A stretch of 64,000 nt of DNA from an uncultured Lachnospiraceae bacterium (GTDB lineage Bacteria > Bacillota > Clostridia > Lachnospirales > Lachnospiraceae): assembly GCA_910585465.1 (NCBI GenBank), contig CAJUEW010000005.1:8808-72807 (forward strand), in the 5' to 3' direction. This document shows, piece by piece, positions 1 through 7,430 of the stretch. The notes under the pieces are model-generated. The model was not told the DNA's origin. It made no database searches and was given only the letters and a program-made list of their open reading frames with translations. Numbering within the stretch: position 1 is the stretch's first letter; each line of letters opens with the position of its first letter. The translations under genes were made by a program, and so were the position numbers.

Positions 1-300
1 CGGTTCTCCTTCCTCAGGCTTCTCCCCTTCTTCCGGTTCTCCTTCCTCAGGCTTCTCCCCTTCTGATGGCTTCTCTCCCTCTTCTGGTTCTCCCGTCTCA
101 GGCTTCTTCTCTTCCGACGGCTTTTCCCCTTCTTCCGGGCTTTCCTCTTCCTGTATATCCGTCCCGTCTCCAGTCAGCTCTGTATCTGTCCCCTTCTGTG
201 TCACTGATTCTGTATAACTCGCTGCAGCATAAGCAACCCCCTGATCTGTTACGAGCAGCACACAAAGCATTCCCATCACAAGTAATCTTTTCCAATTCAT
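1..300 (-). CDS. Secreted Glu/Pro/Gly/Lys-rich repeat protein (C-terminus cut by window edge)
   Basis: The reading frame starts with ATG at 300 and stays open to base 1, so only the first 100 residues are seen. A ribosome binding site (AGGAG) lies about 12 nt upstream. Residues 1-27 form a typical signal peptide (MNWKRLL, hydrophobic core, AYAA cleavage region). From about residue 50 the protein is built of E, P, G and K in short repeats such as EEGEKPEEGEP, encoded at the left edge by a 33-bp tandem repeat. I cannot assign a function; the segment looks like an extended, highly acidic linker of a secreted or wall-associated protein. It lies 35 nt downstream of the ABC permease on the same strand, so it is probably the last or next gene of the exporter operon and may be its substrate or an accessory protein. 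Confidence 0.75.
   Translation of the reverse strand, partial: MNWKRLLVMGMLCVLLVTDQGVAYAAASYTESVTQKGTDTELTGDGTDIQEEESPEEGEKPSEEKKPETGEPEEGEKPSEGEKPEEGEPEEGEKPEEGEP
2..67. repeat. 33-bp tandem repeat in the secreted protein gene
   Basis: Two copies of a 33-bp unit (2-34 and 35-67) are nearly identical; the second diverges only in its last few bases. Degenerate copies continue to about 150. The unit encodes the 11-residue block EEGEKPEEGEP. The array reaches the window edge, so total copy number is unknown. Confidence 0.7.
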
Positions 301-335
301 AAGCTTTTTGTAATCTCCTGTTGTACTTTAGTTGT

Positions 336-1676
336 CTATTCATTTCGTATTGCTGCCAAAGGACTTAATTCCATTGCTCTTTTTGCTGGAAAAAATCCCG
401 CTACCATACCTACCAATACGGCAAATACAAGCGAAACAAAAGGCAGCCAGACCGGAATATAAGATACGGTGGTGGAGCCTCCTTCGCTGTAAAGTCCTCC
501 CAGAAAAAAATTAATTCCAAATGACAGCAGATAGCTGAGCAGCAGTCCGAAAAAACCTCCAAGCAGTCCAATAAATCCCGCTTCCCATAAAAACATCTGT
601 CTGATCACACCCATATCGCAGCCTAATACTTTAATAATCCCTATCTCCTTTGTCCGCTCATAGATAGACATCATCATTGTATTCGCGATGCCTATGGCCG
701 CAACAAAAAGAGAAACCGCGCCGATCCCTCCCAGTACAGCCTGAATCATTCGGTACTGGTTCTGCATGGATTCCAGATATTCAGCATTGCTCCATGCTTC
801 ATATCCCATCTCTGTAATCTGTTTCTGAACATCTGTTACATTTTCCATCTTATCCACATACACATATGCCTGATCATAAGAAAACTCTGCATAGGGCTTT
901 CCACTTTTTGTCTCCGGCTGCCCCGGTATCACTCTTCCTCTGAAAATTTTCTTCAGCTTCGTCTGCAAAGCGTCAATATCGCAGTAAATATTCCAGGAAA
1001 ATTCATTGTATTCCTCGTTGGAGCCTTTAATAGATGCCGTTCCGTTTACTGCATATTTCTTGGGGGGAGTTCCCTCCCCCGACTGTGCGCTGTAATAGCT
1101 GTCCACGTCAAACACTGCCAGAAAAGGTGTCCCCAGAAGATCCACATCCGGCTGCTCCTTCGTATCCCAGTAATTTTCCTCTGTCCTGTAATTATAGAAA
1201 TCATAGATTGTCTGATTACCAAAAATAAGGGAAAGCTCGTCTCCTTTACCCGGAAGCTTTCCCTCTCCGATCGGCATGTTCATCTCTTTCATAGCTTCCA
1301 GGCTTATGGCCGTCAGGCTGGTATTCTGTTCATAGCTTCCCTGACGCAGCAGAACTGAAAAATTCATCACAGGGGACACCAGCTTCACATGCTCCAGCTT
1401 TGTCAGGGAAGCGATACTCGTATCACAAAGTACCCCTTTCAGTTCGCCGCTTTTCACGTAATCATCATAGCTCCCATTTCCGTAAACTGTGATGGTTGTC
1501 AGTCCGCCGGACTCTTCAATCTGCTCCATCGTGGATTTATTCAGTCCAAAACCAAGAGAAAGCATCACCACAATCGATGCAGTTCCTATCAGAACGCCAA
1601 GCACAGTCAGAAAAGTACGCATTTTTCGCCTCGTAAGATTGTTTGCACTCATTTCCAGCAAATCAAAAAATTCCAT
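336..1676 (-). CDS. MacB/FtsX-like ABC transporter permease
   Basis: A 446-residue permease of the MacB_PCD plus FtsX architecture. A first membrane segment lies at about residues 20-45 (LTVLGVLIGTASIVVML), then a large extracytoplasmic domain of about 260 residues, and three C-terminal membrane segments. The conserved coupling region reads TKEIGIIKVLG before the second membrane helix, and the protein ends with the typical SPLAAIRNE. It should pair with the ATPase at 3248-3973 to drive export or surface mechanotransmission. GGAGG lies 7-10 nt before the ATG, and the start is 12 nt after the stop of the CARDB gene, so the genes are co-transcribed. The substrate cannot be read from the sequence. 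Confidence 0.88.
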   Translation of the reverse strand: MEFFDLLEMSANNLTRRKMRTFLTVLGVLIGTASIVVMLSLGFGLNKSTMEQIEESGGLTTITVYGNGSYDDYVKSGELKGVLCDTSIASLTKLEHVKLVSPVMNFSVLLRQGSYEQNTSLTAISLEAMKEMNMPIGEGKLPGKGDELSLIFGNQTIYDFYNYRTEENYWDTKEQPDVDLLGTPFLAVFDVDSYYSAQSGEGTPPKKYAVNGTASIKGSNEEYNEFSWNIYCDIDALQTKLKKIFRGRVIPGQPETKSGKPYAEFSYDQAYVYVDKMENVTDVQKQITEMGYEAWSNAEYLESMQNQYRMIQAVLGGIGAVSLFVAAIGIANTMMMSIYERTKEIGIIKVLGCDMGVIRQMFLWEAGFIGLLGGFFGLLLSYLLSFGINFFLGGLYSEGGSTTVSYIPVWLPFVSLVFAVLVGMVAGFFPAKRAMELSPLAAIRNE

Positions 1677-1688
1677 TCCAATCCTCCG

Positions 1689-3251
1689 CTACTTCTTTTC
1701 TTCAGAATCATCCAGAGAAATCTTCTCCATCTCTGAAAAATACGCTTTATCCTGCTCCAGGAGCTTTAACATCTTATCTTTTTTCTGCTTTCTTACCTTC
1801 CGAACCATTACAACTGCCGCCAGAATTCCCATAATCAGAATCAACGGAATCAAGATGAGCGGTAAAAGCCCTGTGCCTTCTGTCTCTTCCGTCTCATCTG
1901 GTATTAAATCCTCTGAGGCGCTTTCCTCTTCTGCTTCTCCTACTATCAGTGTCATGTTCCTTTCGACTGTGCTGACTTCTCCATTAGCATCCTCATAAGA
2001 AATCTTAACCTTCACAGTTCCGTCATCCTCTGTCACTGCCGCTCCGGTCAGCATGGCGTCTACATTTCCGGTTGCTCCGGTATCGATATTTCCCACAAAA
2101 GTATCCCCTCCGCTGACGGAATCGGCTTCAAAGGAAATGGTCACATTATAAAGGCTTGTCTTTCCAGTATTATAGATGCTGAACATCACATTCGCTTCGG
2201 AGCCCACCATCAGCGTGGAAGGCATAACCTCAATGGAACTCACATCAAATTTAGCGTCCTGCTTTACCGGAATCGAAAGGCTGGAGCTGGTCGTAAAGGC
2301 ATTTGCCGAATCGTCTTCATAATCAATGCTCATTCCAAGCTGATAAGAATTTTGCGCCAAATCAGACTTGGCAGTCATATCAATCGTGATTTCCTTGCTC
2401 TGACCTGCAGGAATCGAATCCAGAAACAGCGTATTAGAGCCCGCTACCGGAATAAACGAAGCAGAGGTTACCTTATCATCGGCTCCTCCTTCGGTCGCTT
2501 CAAACTCAATCTTCATATTGCCGACCGCCGTATCCTTGGAGGTATTCTGCAGAACCGCCTTCAGGGTAAACTTTTCTCCCGCATGCACAGTCTCGGGACT
2601 TGTGGTATAGCTTGTTACGATTACCCGCGGAACCGACTGGTTATTTCCGCTCCCGGCGTTTTTTCCTTTCACATTCACATAAAGCTCCAGTGTACTGTTC
2701 TCAATATCTCCGTTGGCATTTTTAAACGACACTTCAAAGGACAGCTTCTTATAACCGGTAACCGCATCCTTTCTTGTTCTCCAGACATATGTAATCTCCT
2801 GCCGTCTCTCCAGCGGATCCGCGATAGAATCCGCTCCCGGCAGACGATCCAGCTTCACCATATAGCTTGACTTTTCAATTTCAAAAGGAAAGGATTCTGT
2901 CTCTTCAGCCAGCACGGGCTCCACATAAATATCTGTCACATCATATTTGTCCATATTCGTAATAGGGATAACCACATTTACTGTCTGCCCCGCCACAGCA
3001 GTGGGAGTCGCCCAGTTATCACAGATTACCAGCTTGGAATTTGTGCTGTATGACACAGGAGCATCATTATCGTTATCATTGCTGTCGTTGTCGTTATCAT
3101 CGTCACCGTCATCATCGCTGCCGTCATCGTCGTCACGTATAAAATCATTAATACTCAAACTGTCATCCTGTTCTGTTGCATAACATATATTTTCTGTGCA
3201 CATCCATAAAACCAAACTGAAAAGCAGCAGCCATATTCTCTTTCTTCTCAT
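1689..3251 (-). CDS. CARDB-type extracellular protein of an ABC exporter
   Basis: A 520-residue surface protein. A signal peptide (residues 1-25, ending CYA) is followed by a low-complexity Asp/Asn block (about 38-65, runs of D and DN), then several immunoglobulin-like repeats of the CARDB/COG1361 type (motifs such as VHAGEKFTLKAVLQNTS and LMVGSEANVMFSIYNTG), one C-terminal membrane helix (about 465-485) and a basic then charged cytoplasmic tail. Its ATG overlaps the TGA of the ATPase gene by 4 nt and the permease follows 12 nt later. The position between ATPase and permease suggests it replaces the membrane-fusion adaptor of MacA-MacB systems; that role is inference. The Asp-rich block could bind calcium but no defined motif is visible. 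Confidence 0.8.
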   Translation of the reverse strand: MRRKRIWLLLFSLVLWMCTENICYATEQDDSLSINDFIRDDDDGSDDDGDDDNDNDSNDNDNDAPVSYSTNSKLVICDNWATPTAVAGQTVNVVIPITNMDKYDVTDIYVEPVLAEETESFPFEIEKSSYMVKLDRLPGADSIADPLERRQEITYVWRTRKDAVTGYKKLSFEVSFKNANGDIENSTLELYVNVKGKNAGSGNNQSVPRVIVTSYTTSPETVHAGEKFTLKAVLQNTSKDTAVGNMKIEFEATEGGADDKVTSASFIPVAGSNTLFLDSIPAGQSKEITIDMTAKSDLAQNSYQLGMSIDYEDDSANAFTTSSSLSIPVKQDAKFDVSSIEVMPSTLMVGSEANVMFSIYNTGKTSLYNVTISFEADSVSGGDTFVGNIDTGATGNVDAMLTGAAVTEDDGTVKVKISYEDANGEVSTVERNMTLIVGEAEEESASEDLIPDETEETEGTGLLPLILIPLILIMGILAAVVMVRKVRKQKKDKMLKLLEQDKAYFSEMEKISLDDSEEKK

Positions 3252-3973
3252 GATTCCTCTATTTTTCCTCCTTCTTTTCTGCGTTCTTCTATTAATGATA
3301 TTTTTCCATCTTTTATATGAAAAATCCGATCCGCAAAGCCTGCGATCTCATTATCATGGGTAACCATAATCAGGGTTTTATTATATTTTCTCACTATCCT
3401 CTGCATCATGCTCATAATCTCTGCAGTTGTATTGGAATCCAGATTACCCGTAGGCTCGTCTGCAAAGATAATATCCGGATTGACAATCAAAGCTCTGGCA
3501 ATTCCCACACGCTGCTGCTGTCCTCCCGACATCTGACTGGGAAGATGATCTGCATGCTGCTCCAGCCCCACTGCTTTCAGCATCATTCTGGCTCTCTGCA
3601 GCCGCACCGGCTTTGGTATTCTGCGAAAACGCAGGGGAAGAGCCACATTCTCCTCCGCTGTCATGGAAGCAAGCAGATTAAAGGACTGAAAAATAAATCC
3701 CACATTCTCTCTCCTATACCGCACAAGCTGATTTTCGCTTAACTGTTCAATCCTTTTTCCTGCAATCTCTATCACTCCCCGGGTAGGAGACTCCAGACCG
3801 GCCAGCATATTCAGCAGTGTGGATTTTCCGGAACCGGAAGTGCCCACAATGGAGCAGAACTCTCCCTTCTGTACATCAAAGCTGATACCGTTCAGCGCAA
3901 AGACATGATTCTCCCCAACTTCATAAATCTTATATAAATTTTCCACATGAATGATGGATGATGAATCCTGCAT
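3248..3973 (-). CDS. LolD/MacB-type ABC transporter ATPase
   Basis: A 241-residue ATPase with all motifs: Walker A GTSGSGKST (about residues 43-51), Q-loop FQSFNLL, signature MSGGQQQRVGIARAL, Walker B IIFADEPTGN and switch His in VTHDNEI. The family is the LolD/FtsE/MacB exporter type. It is the first gene of the operon; a GGAGGA lies 12 nt before the ATG. It couples to the permease at 336-1676. The putative promoter lies about 90 nt upstream and the divergent LytTR regulator is the obvious candidate controller. Confidence 0.92.
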   Translation of the reverse strand: MQDSSSIIHVENLYKIYEVGENHVFALNGISFDVQKGEFCSIVGTSGSGKSTLLNMLAGLESPTRGVIEIAGKRIEQLSENQLVRYRRENVGFIFQSFNLLASMTAEENVALPLRFRRIPKPVRLQRARMMLKAVGLEQHADHLPSQMSGGQQQRVGIARALIVNPDIIFADEPTGNLDSNTTAEIMSMMQRIVRKYNKTLIMVTHDNEIAGFADRIFHIKDGKISLIEERRKEGGKIEES

Positions 3974-4058
3974 CCCCTATCTATTCCTCCATCTGTCAAT
4001 TTTCAATATGCTGCAATATCAGGGACAAAATACCCCCGCCCCCAATATCATGTTATAC

Positions 4059-4086
4059 AGTATATCACAATTTTTCATGCTTTCAA
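4059..4086 (-). promoter_or_regulatory. Putative sigma-A promoter of the ABC exporter operon
   Basis: Read on the minus strand: -35 TTGAAA (4081-4086), 16-bp spacer, -10 TATACT (4059-4064). Predicted start is near 4052, giving a leader of about 80 nt before the ATPase ATG at 3973. Assigned by inspection only. Confidence 0.5.
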
Positions 4087-4192
4087 CAAAATTTCCCTGG
4101 AATTAAAGGTTAAAAAATCATTGCAATGTATTGTCTTCTGCCCCGATAAATGTTTCCGGATACTGGTTTTGGCATAAAATATATTATATTTT

Positions 4193-4222
4193 TATTGTAT
4201 TTTTTGTGTAAAATATACAATA
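4193..4222. promoter_or_regulatory. 8-bp inverted repeat in the LytTR/ABC divergent region
   Basis: TATTGTAT (4193-4200) and ATACAATA (4215-4222) form a perfect dyad in the very AT-rich stretch upstream of the LytTR gene. It could be a regulator binding site for either divergent unit; in such AT-rich sequence chance is also possible. Confidence 0.3.
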
Positions 4223-4320
4223 TTTTTTTAATATCAGTATTTATGTCAAAATTCTCCATTTCAATCGTTAATAATACAACGGGCTTAAATGAGCTACTAT
4301 TTTTACATGAGGAAGGAACA

Positions 4321-5034
4321 ATGACTGAGATTACCATTGCCATATATGAAAATTCAAAGACAGACCTGGATATTCTTATCAGCTATCTGCGGAAGGCAGA
4401 GCGAACGCTTCAGCAAAAATATCAAATATATACCTTTTTATCCCAAAAGGCGTTCCACGAAATTTTAAGTCCCAGATTTGATATCGTATTTCTGAATATT
4501 CAGCTTCTGACTTCCTATTCAGAAAGCATCATTCAGAAGCTTAAAAGCTTCAACAGATATGTCCACCTGATTTTTATGTCCTCTTCATCCGAGAGCTTTT
4601 CCCTGGGATATGAATATGGCGCCCAAAATTTTCTTCTAAAGCCACTGAGCTACCTGCAGATTATCAAAGAAATGGAAAGATACTCCAAAAAAGAGGCTTT
4701 ATTGTCCGAACCATTTTTATGGATTTCAAATAAACGCGGATTGTTTAAGATTTATTATTCCAGACTTCGGTTTATTGAAACAGAATCCCGGCACCTTTTA
4801 TTCCATTATGACGGAACAACCATTTGCCATTCGGGAAATTTTCCGGACTTCACCCACAAGCTGCCTGCATCTGAATTTTTCAGATGTAATAACAGCTATA
4901 TTGTAAATCTTCGTTATATTGCCTCGATCATACCTGACGGAGGCCGCTACAATATTCATCTTCTCACAGGAGAAACGATTCCTTTAAGCAGGAGCCGCTA
5001 TCGGGACTGTCTTCATCTCCTCCAAAATCCATAG
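4321..5034 (+). CDS. Orphan LytTR regulator with degenerate receiver domain
   Basis: I chose ATG 4321 (237 residues) because GAGGAAGGA sits just upstream; an upstream ATG at 4150 would add a low-complexity hydrophobic stretch with no ribosome binding site. Residues 1-115 have the fold pattern of a response-regulator receiver and residues about 135-237 are a LytTR DNA-binding domain (FFRCNNSYIVNL, IPLSRSRYRD). The receiver lacks its phosphorylation chemistry: the phospho-acceptor Asp is Asn59 (FLNIQ) and the usual acidic pair is Glu10-Asn11 (IYENS), while the Lys of LLKP is kept. No histidine kinase is adjacent. It is divergent from the ABC exporter operon and may regulate it without classical phosphotransfer (inference). 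Confidence 0.85.
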   Translation: MTEITIAIYENSKTDLDILISYLRKAERTLQQKYQIYTFLSQKAFHEILSPRFDIVFLNIQLLTSYSESIIQKLKSFNRYVHLIFMSSSSESFSLGYEYGAQNFLLKPLSYLQIIKEMERYSKKEALLSEPFLWISNKRGLFKIYYSRLRFIETESRHLLFHYDGTTICHSGNFPDFTHKLPASEFFRCNNSYIVNLRYIASIIPDGGRYNIHLLTGETIPLSRSRYRDCLHLLQNP

Positions 5035-5061
5035 GAAGGGACTGTTCACAAGGCTGCAAAA

Positions 5062-5092
5062 AATACAGGCATCCGCCCGGATGGCCTGTATT
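5062..5092 (-). terminator. Rho-independent terminator of dgt
   Basis: AATACAGGCATCCG (5062-5075) pairs with CGGAT/GCCTGTATT (5078-5092) with one bulged base. On the minus strand the stem is followed by a run of T. It lies 20 nt past the dgt stop and may also limit read-through from the convergent LytTR gene. Confidence 0.75.
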
Positions 5093-5112
5093 CCCTCCCT
5101 TGACCAAAAATC

Positions 5113-6522
5113 CTATCTTATTCCGCTCAGCTCCTGATACAGCTCCTTCGCATAGCTGTCTGTCATACCGCAGACCTCGTCTGTTACAAGCAGAAGGCGA
5201 AGATACAGTCTCTCCAATTCGTCCTTCCCATTTGCATAAATATGATAAACAGCCTTATAATTATCTGAAATAATGCTCATCAGCTTCTCCTGAACTGCTG
5301 TCATAGGCGCCCCACTGTCATAGACTATGGCCGCATCTGTCAGTCTGTTCAGCAGGAAATCAAAAATAGCCCCTGCCCCTATTTCCAATTTTAAAATCGG
5401 TGCAGAGATAAATGCATACTTATAAGCAATATCCCCCAAAGCATCCATTAAAAGGGTTCCTGGCATGTCTGCAAACAGATCCTTCTTATATTCCCCCGCC
5501 ATCAGTTCCGCATAATGCTTCACAAATCCTTCTGTTGCGCTGCGGATCATTCTTCCCTGCACCTGTATTGTCCAGTTCTGAACCGCATTGGCCTGAGGAT
5601 GATCCATCCCTTTTTCCAGGGCTCTCTGATAACGATATTCCAGTAAATTTAATATTTTTCTGTATGCATCATCCTGTTTCCCCGGTTCATAATCCTTTAA
5701 TTCCTGCAAAAGCTGCTCATAGGTAATGCAGCCTTTCTTGAATGCGTCCTCAATATCCGCCGTCTTATATGCAATATCATCCGCCGCCTCCAGAATAAAT
5801 GCAAGAGGGTGGCGCTTTCCAAAGGTTCCGGTGCTTTCCTGGATTTCCTGAAAAACCTCCTTGTCCGCGTAGAAATAACCCATTTTCTTCGTTCGGATAT
5901 CCCCGCTTTTCCTGTCAATTTCTGTGGATGCTGCCGGGTATTTTATAATCGTTCCAAGAAGTGCCTTTGTCAGGTTCATTCCATGCGCATCTACCAGATA
6001 GTGAAGCTTCGTAACCAGACGAAGCGCCTGGGTATTCCCTTCAAAATGATAAAAATCTCCCTGCATCTGGGGAGTCAGAAGCTCTGTCAGCGGCTTTCCC
6101 TTCCATAAAAGCTGGGGAAGATTTTTCCTGAACCAGTCTCTGATAGCTGTCTCGCCAAAATGCCCAAAGGGCGGATTTCCGATATCATGAAGAAGTCCTG
6201 CACACTGCAGAATATCACAGACATCTGCTTTGTAAGGAGGAAGAAAGCTTTCATCTCCTGTATTTCGCAGGATCTCTTCCGATATATTCTGCCCGAGGGA
6301 TTTTGCAAAGGAGGATACCTCCAGAGAATGGGTCAGTCTTGTACGGATAAAATCACTTCTGTCCAGGGGAAATACCTGGGTTTTATCCTGAAGCCTCCTA
6401 AAGGATGCGCTGCCGATAATTCTGTGATAATCCTTTTCAAATTCCGTTCGTAAATCCCCGGAGCCGGGATTTCCTTTATAGTTCCGGATCCGTTCCGGAC
6501 ACAGTAAATTTTTCCATTCCAT
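5113..6522 (-). CDS. dgt: Deoxyguanosinetriphosphate triphosphohydrolase (dGTPase)
   Basis: A 469-residue HD-domain enzyme that hydrolyses dGTP (and in many relatives other dNTPs) to the nucleoside and triphosphate, so controlling dNTP pools. The N-terminal FRRLQDKTQVFPL and TRLTHSLEV motifs and the HD pair in AGLLHDIGNPPFGHFGE are diagnostic; the downstream EAADDIAYKTADIEDA supplies the remaining HD-site residues. Length is in the range of clostridial Dgt proteins. AGGAGGAAG lies 9 nt before the ATG. The gene stands alone, ending at a clear terminator. A hairpin about 80 nt upstream (6600-6633) may lie in its leader. Confidence 0.93.
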   Translation of the reverse strand: MEWKNLLCPERIRNYKGNPGSGDLRTEFEKDYHRIIGSASFRRLQDKTQVFPLDRSDFIRTRLTHSLEVSSFAKSLGQNISEEILRNTGDESFLPPYKADVCDILQCAGLLHDIGNPPFGHFGETAIRDWFRKNLPQLLWKGKPLTELLTPQMQGDFYHFEGNTQALRLVTKLHYLVDAHGMNLTKALLGTIIKYPAASTEIDRKSGDIRTKKMGYFYADKEVFQEIQESTGTFGKRHPLAFILEAADDIAYKTADIEDAFKKGCITYEQLLQELKDYEPGKQDDAYRKILNLLEYRYQRALEKGMDHPQANAVQNWTIQVQGRMIRSATEGFVKHYAELMAGEYKKDLFADMPGTLLMDALGDIAYKYAFISAPILKLEIGAGAIFDFLLNRLTDAAIVYDSGAPMTAVQEKLMSIISDNYKAVYHIYANGKDELERLYLRLLLVTDEVCGMTDSYAKELYQELSGIR

Positions 6523-6599
6523 TTTATGTACTTCCTCCTGCTTTATCTGTCCTTCATTTTATCTTATTTTCTATTATTAATCTACCTGAAATATACAAA

Positions 6600-6633
6600 A
6601 TCCGCCTGCCGTGAGTTCACACAACAGGCGGAT
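6600..6633. other. Hairpin between dgt and the DUF1836 gene
   Basis: ATCCGCCTG (6600-6608) and CAGGCGGAT (6625-6633) form a perfect 9-bp stem with a 16-nt loop. On the minus strand it is followed by TTTTG, so it could be a weak terminator or attenuator in the dgt leader, or an operator dyad. The remaining 6523-6786 spacer shows no gene. Confidence 0.4.
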
Positions 6634-6786
6634 CTTTAAAGGGGAGGATAAGTATTCAATTTATCTTTTGTTTAGTTATATTATGGCCATTCCTTCAAAA
6701 GTTATACACAAAAAACAGGAATGTTTTTGAAAAATATCTTGTTATGTAGTTTTTAATACTATATAATAAAGAAGAGGTGATGATTT

Positions 6787-7401
6787 ATGACAATTGATCC
6801 GGCGGACATTCTTAACAGTATTCTTTCCAGCCTGGAACGGATAGATTATATTAAACCAAGGGAAATTCCCAATATTGATCTGTACATGGATCAGGTGACA
6901 ACTTTCATGGAAGAGCATCTGAAGGATTCCAAACGTTATCCTGAGGACAAGATTCTGACTAAAACTATGATTAACAATTATGCGAAGAATCGTCTGCTTC
7001 CGTCTCCGGAAAAGAAAAAGTATTCCAAAGAGCATATGCTGCTTCTGATTTATATTTATTATTTTAAAGGTCTTCTGTCCATCGGGGATATCCAGAGTCT
7101 GTTAGAACCGCTGACAGATAAATATTTTCATTCAGAAACTGAACTGACCATGCAGTCTATCTACGAGAAGGTATTCAGCATGGAAAAAAGTCAGGTGGAA
7201 AAAGTGAAGCAAGATGTGATTGCATCCTATGAAGCTGCCGCCGCTACTTTCCCGGATGCCCCTGAGGAGGAGCAGCAATTCCTGCATATCTTCTCATTCA
7301 TCTGCCTGCTGAGCTTTGATGTGTACGTGAAAAAGCAGGTCATTGAAAAACTGATTGACGGACTTCCCAAAAAAGAAACAGGAAAAAATTCCAAAAAATA
7401 A
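6787..7401 (+). CDS. DUF1836 family protein
   Basis: A 204-residue cytosolic protein. The central part (LTKTMINNYAKNRLLPSP, then KKYSKEHMLLLIYIYYFKG) has the arrangement of a winged/helix-turn-helix region characteristic of DUF1836, a family widespread in Firmicutes with no assigned function. AGAGGTGA precedes the ATG by 6 nt. It is a single gene convergent with the SGNH hydrolase and shares a bidirectional terminator with it. A DNA-binding role is plausible from the MerR-like helix pattern but is inference. Confidence 0.75.
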   Translation: MTIDPADILNSILSSLERIDYIKPREIPNIDLYMDQVTTFMEEHLKDSKRYPEDKILTKTMINNYAKNRLLPSPEKKKYSKEHMLLLIYIYYFKGLLSIGDIQSLLEPLTDKYFHSETELTMQSIYEKVFSMEKSQVEKVKQDVIASYEAAAATFPDAPEEEQQFLHIFSFICLLSFDVYVKKQVIEKLIDGLPKKETGKNSKK

Positions 7402-7428
7402 GAAGATGCCAGATTGCATCTTCTTATT
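7397..7428. terminator. Bidirectional terminator
   Basis: AATAAGAAGATGC (7397-7409) and GCATCTTCTTATT (7416-7428) form a 13-bp perfect stem with a 6-nt loop, with T-rich sequence on both outer flanks. It serves the convergent DUF1836 and SGNH genes and overlaps the last codons of the former. Confidence 0.85.
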
Positions 7429-7430
7429 TT

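Noticed and set aside
3053..3140. Asp/Asn-coding repeat as a minisatellite or CRISPR-like array
   Set aside because: It is an irregular trinucleotide-like low-complexity coding stretch with no constant repeat or spacer unit.
6739..6767. TTGTTA-17-TATAAT promoter for the DUF1836 gene
   Set aside because: The hexamers fit, but the predicted start would fall inside the ribosome binding site, so I did not list it as supported.
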